Both the position numbers and the translations under genes were made by a program. Below, in pieces: positions 61,060-64,000 of a DNA stretch of 64,000 nt; the first letter of the stretch is position 1, and every line of letters begins with the position of its first letter. Origin of the DNA: Aeromonas rivuli (GTDB lineage: Bacteria; Pseudomonadota; Gammaproteobacteria; Enterobacterales; Aeromonadaceae); assembly GCF_000820045.1 (NCBI RefSeq), contig NZ_CDBJ01000100.1, forward strand, positions 225,265 through 289,264, written 5' to 3'. Below the pieces are notes generated by a model. That model did not search any database. It was not told the origin of the DNA and worked only from the letters and a program-made list of their open reading frames with translations.

Positions 61060-62508
61060 ATGACTGACAAGACCCTGCACAGCGCCAACGGTGCCCCCGT
61101 CGTCGACAACAACAACAGCCTCACCGCCGGCCCCCGCGGCCCGGTGCTGATGCAAGACATCTGGTTGATGGAGAAACTCGCCCACTTCGACCGCGAGCGC
61201 ATTCCCGAGCGAGTGGTTCACGCTAAAGGCTCCGGCGCCTACGGCACCTTTACCCTGACCCACGACATCAGCCAGTTCAGCAAGGCGGATCTCTTCAACG
61301 CAGTCGGCAAGCAGACCCCTGTCTTCCTGCGCTTCTCCACAGTGGCCGGTGAGAAGGGCGCCGCCGATGCCGAGCGCGATGTGCGCGGCTTCGCCCTCAA
61401 GTTCTATACCGAGCAGGGCAACTGGGATCTGGTGGGCAACAACACCCCCGTCTTCTTCATCCGCGATCCCCTGAAATTCCCCGACTTCATCCACACCCAG
61501 AAGCGGGATCCGCGCACCAACCTGCGCAGCGCCACCGCCGCCTGGGACTTCTGGTCACGCCACCCGGAATCCCTGCATCAGGTCACCATCTTGTTCAGCG
61601 ATCGCGGCATCCCCAAGAGCCTGCGGGAGATGAACGGCTACGGCAGCCATACCTTCAGCTTTATCAACTCGGCCGGTGAACGCTTCTGGGTCAAGTTCCA
61701 CTTCAAGACAGAGCAGGGCCACAGCTTCTACACAGATGAAGAGGCGGCCAATGTCGTCGGGCAGGATAGGGAGAGCAGCCAGGCGGATCTGTTCAACGCC
61801 ATAGAGCAAGGGGACTTCCCGCGCTGGAAGGTCTATGTGCAGGTGATGCCGGAGGCCGAGGCCCAGACTTACCATATCCACCCGTTCGACCTCACCAAGG
61901 TGTGGCCGCACAAGGACTACCCGCTGATCCCGGTCGGCGTACTGGAGCTTAACCAGAACCCGGACAACTACTTCGCCCACGTGGAGCAGGCGGCCTTCAC
62001 CCCGGCCAACGTGGTGCCAGGTATCGGCTTCTCGCCGGATCGCATGCTACAGGGTCGACTGTTCTCCTACGGTGATACCCAGCGCTATCGCCTCGGCGTC
62101 AATCACGGTCTGCTGCCGGTCAACGCCCCGCGCTGCCCGTTCCACCACGGCGCCCATCGTGACGGTGCCATGCGCTCCGACAGCAACGGTGGCGCCAGCC
62201 CCAACTACCAGCCGAACCGCTTCGGCACCCAGCAACCGAGCGAGCAGCACGAACCGGCCCTGAGTCTGGAAGGGGCCGCCCTGCACCATGACTTCCGTGA
62301 CCATGACAGCGACTACTACAGCCAGCCGGGCAACCTGTTCCGCATCATGGACGAGGGGCAGCGTGCTCGCCTCGCCGCCAACCTGGCGCGCTCTCTCATC
62401 AATGTGGAAGATGACGCCATAGTCGCGGCCCAGCTCAAGCACTTCGAGCAGGCCGATCCCGAATACGCCAAGCGGGTCGAGCTGGCCCTGGCCGCCCTGC
62501 AACGCTGA
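61060..62508 (+). CDS. katA: Haem catalase KatA
   Basis: A 482-residue monofunctional small-subunit (clade 3) catalase. Catalytic His54 ([12 protein letters not shown]) and Asn127 ([10 protein letters not shown]) and the proximal haem Tyr in [14 protein letters not shown] (near 337) are present, along with [20 protein letters not shown]. The ATG at 61060 has AAGGAG eight bases upstream, and a preceding in-frame extension is ignored. It detoxifies hydrogen peroxide and is probably controlled by OxyR. Confidence 0.97.
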   Translation: MTDKTLHSANGAPVVDNNNSLTAGPRGPVLMQDIWLMEKLAHFDRERIPERVVHAKGSGAYGTFTLTHDISQFSKADLFNAVGKQTPVFLRFSTVAGEKGAADAERDVRGFALKFYTEQGNWDLVGNNTPVFFIRDPLKFPDFIHTQKRDPRTNLRSATAAWDFWSRHPESLHQVTILFSDRGIPKSLREMNGYGSHTFSFINSAGERFWVKFHFKTEQGHSFYTDEEAANVVGQDRESSQADLFNAIEQGDFPRWKVYVQVMPEAEAQTYHIHPFDLTKVWPHKDYPLIPVGVLELNQNPDNYFAHVEQAAFTPANVVPGIGFSPDRMLQGRLFSYGDTQRYRLGVNHGLLPVNAPRCPFHHGAHRDGAMRSDSNGGASPNYQPNRFGTQQPSEQHEPALSLEGAALHHDFRDHDSDYYSQPGNLFRIMDEGQRARLAANLARSLINVEDDAIVAAQLKHFEQADPEYAKRVELALAALQR

Positions 62509-62530
62509 GCCGCAGGCAGCAACGTAAAAA

Positions 62531-62548
62531 CGGGGCCTGCAGGCCCCG
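62531..62548. terminator. Terminator after katA
   Basis: CGGGGCC-TGCA-GGCCCCG (62531-62548) is a perfect 7-bp stem with a weak U-run (CTTCC) on the plus strand, 22 bases after the katA stop. On the minus strand it is followed by TTTTTA. Confidence 0.65.
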
Positions 62549-62602
62549 CTTCCATCAATGACGCCCAATATTCAGCGCCCATGCCACCGAGAGATAAATA
62601 AA

Positions 62603-62628
62603 AAACGGGAACCCTGGGGTTCCCGTTT
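62603..62628. terminator. Bidirectional terminator, mainly for the 35-residue minus-strand gene
   Basis: AAACGGGAACC (62603-62613) and GGTTCCCGTTT (62618-62628) form an 11-bp stem around CTGG. On the minus strand it is followed by a run of T (TTTTTATTTAT), 15 bases after the small basic gene. Confidence 0.85.
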
Positions 62629-62642
62629 CTCATCAATCTGTC

Positions 62643-62750
62643 TCAATCCCGAACGGACCGCGCTTCGCGCTCTTCCCGCTCCCTGACCAACAGGCGTTTG
62701 TACCACCAACTATTGCGACGACGTTGAATATTAGAAGAGCGACGAGCCAT
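62643..62750 (-). CDS. Conserved-looking very basic 35-residue protein
   Basis: A 35-residue protein, MARRSSNIQRRRNSWWYKR and an Arg/Glu-rich tail. It is strongly basic with a Trp-Trp-Tyr core, as for RNA- or ribosome-associated small proteins. The ATG 62750 follows GGGACCCAAGACT; a CATAAT box (TATCGCATAATG on the minus strand near 62795) could be its -10. A strong terminator follows at once, which supports a single-gene transcript. I recall similar short proteins in other gammaproteobacteria but cannot name the family. Confidence 0.6.
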   Translation of the reverse strand: MARRSSNIQRRRNSWWYKRLLVREREEREARSVRD

Positions 62751-62836
62751 AGTCTTGGGTCCCATGCCAATTGTGAGCGAGGGCACATTATGCGATAGCC
62801 ATCCCGCCCCTGTCTTTAACTGGATCAAGAAAAGCC

Positions 62837-63151
62837 TCAGCGAGGGGTCTGAATGCGCTCAATCTGTGCATCGGGTTGCGCCTCGTCACTCGGCTGCTGT
62901 TGCACGGAGCGCCAAGCCAGCGGGCCATTACTCTCCTGACTGTTGATGGGGGCACAGACCAGCCAGGATCCCCCCTGCTCAAGCTGGGCGCCAAGGGAAT
63001 ACTTCTGATCCGCAAACCAGCAGACTCGCTCCGGCAATGAGCCCAGTGGCAGCAGCAGATCCGTGCCCACCCGGGTCGAATGGCGCAAGGGCTCGGCCAC
63101 CGCCACTGTACTCAGGCCCCACAGGGCCAGCATGATGCCGACTGATTTCAT
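62837..63151 (-). CDS. Exported DUF1496-like protein
   Basis: A 104-residue protein with a signal peptide (MKSVGIMLALWGLSTVAVA) and a short domain with two Cys in ERVCWFADQKYSLGAQLEQGG-SWLVC, a spacing typical of DUF1496. It probably makes one disulphide in the periplasm. Function is unknown. It lies upstream of the basic small gene, with its own start at 63151 behind AAGGAGTCGTT. Confidence 0.75.
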   Translation of the reverse strand: MKSVGIMLALWGLSTVAVAEPLRHSTRVGTDLLLPLGSLPERVCWFADQKYSLGAQLEQGGSWLVCAPINSQESNGPLAWRSVQQQPSDEAQPDAQIERIQTPR

Positions 63152-63362
63152 AACGACTCCTTGGTTACCCCTTGCAGGCGACCAGAACGGGGGAAAACTT
63201 GATTAATAACTAGTGGGCCAGCTGGTATTCCGGAACCATTATGGTAGCCTGCCAGCGCCCCGCTTGCCTGTACAGGAAGTGGCCGCCACAACCCCTGGAA
63301 ACCTGGCCATGACGAGGCCTAGATTACCTTAGTTATCAAATCGTTATCTGGATTTTCTCCTA

Positions 63363-64000
63363 ATGCGTATCATGACCTTCCTCAAGGCCGCTTGCCTGAG
63401 CCTGATGTTATCCGCCTGTGTCGCCCCCCTGCTGCTGATGGGCCCCTCCAGCCAGCTGATGTGGGCCCTCCTCAAACCCCTGGTTGGCTTCGATCCCAAT
63501 GAGGTCAACCTGTTCGAACAGCCCCTCATCAAGGACAGGATGACGGCCCTGCTCGGCCCCAACTATGACACCACCGTTGCCCTGCTCAAGACCGCTGGCG
63601 AGCTGCAGCAAGAGGGTCCGCTCTTCTATGTGGTATCCCGCTATACCCCGGTGCCCGACATGGCTCAGAAGGCAGGTCTGGTCTGGAACTCGGACACCAA
63701 CCAGATGGCGGTCAAGCTGCTCAAGGGGGATGTGGTCGAGGTCTTTGGCGAACAACTGGGTCAGATGACGCCAAGCTGGCCGAGCGAGATGGATGGCTGG
63801 CAGCATACCAGTGCAAATGCCCTCAAGGGGGCCATGACCGGCTCCGCCAGTGCGGCGCTCGATGGTGCCGTGCAGGGTGCCAGCAAGTCGGTAACAGAGA
63901 GCGCCAACAAGGCCATCAGTGATCAGACCAAGGCGGTCACCGACAGTGCTAACAAGGCCATCAGCGATCAGACCAAGGCGGTCACCGACAGCGCCAACAA
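63363..64000 (+). CDS. Lipoprotein with coiled-coil 15-residue repeats (C-terminus beyond window)
   Basis: At least 212 residues are visible. It begins with a lipoprotein signal, MLSAC-type lipobox (Cys19), then a globular part (GFDPNEVNLFEQPLIKDRM to WPSEMDGWQHTSANAL) and, from about residue 180, an array of 15-residue repeats ANKAISDQTKAVTDS. No known domain is recognised. The upstream 211-base gap shows no gene. It could anchor a filament to the envelope, but that is inference. Confidence 0.8.
   Translation, partial: MRIMTFLKAACLSLMLSACVAPLLLMGPSSQLMWALLKPLVGFDPNEVNLFEQPLIKDRMTALLGPNYDTTVALLKTAGELQQEGPLFYVVSRYTPVPDMAQKAGLVWNSDTNQMAVKLLKGDVVEVFGEQLGQMTPSWPSEMDGWQHTSANALKGAMTGSASAALDGAVQGASKSVTESANKAISDQTKAVTDSANKAISDQTKAVTDSAN
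63901..64000 (+). repeat. 45-bp direct repeats in the lipoprotein gene
   Basis: Two complete 45-base units (63901-63945 and 63946-63990) and the first ten bases of a third at the window edge encode SANKAISDQTKAVTD-type repeats, 15 codons each. They differ by a few silent changes. The array runs beyond the window, so its length is unknown. Confidence 0.92.

Noticed and set aside
61063..61202. A 264-residue form of the YhhY-like acetyltransferase starting inside katA
   Set aside because: The extra N-terminus lies in the divergent gene and control region; the ATG at 60899 has a strong ribosome-binding site and matches YhhY.

Overview
The window looks like chromosomal DNA of an Aeromonas species. 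It is GC-rich throughout except for one gene, and it carries a complete MSHA (mannose-sensitive haemagglutinin) type IV pilus locus, called Bfp in Aeromonas, next to mreBCD. The gene order csrD/mshH ... mshQ - mreB - mreC - mreD - maf - rng - yhdP - nit - tldD follows the Vibrio/Aeromonas/Shewanella arrangement. The genus is inferred from protein similarity and synteny as remembered; no database search was run.

Layout. (1) 1-10500, all minus strand: cell-envelope and housekeeping genes (tldD partial, nitrilase-like, yhdP, rng, maf, mreD, mreC, mreB). (2) 10717-27833, all minus strand: the MSHA cluster, with a secretory part (mshI, mshI2, J, K, L, M, N, E, G, F) and a structural part (mshB, A, C, D, O, P, Q). 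A plus-strand PLP-enzyme gene separates it from csrD (mshH). (3) 28900-34000: three cyclic-di-GMP family proteins: degenerate CsrD, a CSS-motif EAL phosphodiesterase and a PAS-GGDEF cyclase. They lie beside the pilus whose ATPase MshE carries c-di-GMP-binding motifs. (4) 34321-45771: a SIMPL-domain gene, one strikingly AT-rich gene for a coiled-coil membrane protein, then recC-recB-recD as one overlapping operon. (5) 46016-49865: a yqjF-pirin-small exported protein operon facing its probable LysR regulator YhaJ, then a Cro-type regulator. (6) 49923-56179: a GntR-controlled operon with a complete ABC importer, a cytoplasmic alkaline-phosphatase-superfamily hydrolase and a HAD phosphatase, which reads like a route for taking up and dismantling an organophosphate. 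(7) 56284-64000: a dCache-GGDEF cyclase, DUF2214, an EamA transporter, an AraC/GyrI regulator with an amino-acid acetyltransferase, catalase, small proteins, and a repeat-bearing lipoprotein cut by the right edge.

The most unusual feature is in the MSHA secretory operon. Most gaps between its genes are filled by very short open frames whose first codon overlaps the stop of the gene before, and whose stop usually overlaps the start of the gene after (ATGA, GTGA or TGATG). Two of these gaps have grown by tandem duplication: 71 bp at mshI/mshI2 and 63 bp at mshG/mshF. A third tandem copy of a gene end follows mshN. mshO has a run of ten G immediately before its prepilin cleavage site. No tRNA, rRNA, CRISPR array, integrase or insertion-sequence transposase was recognised.
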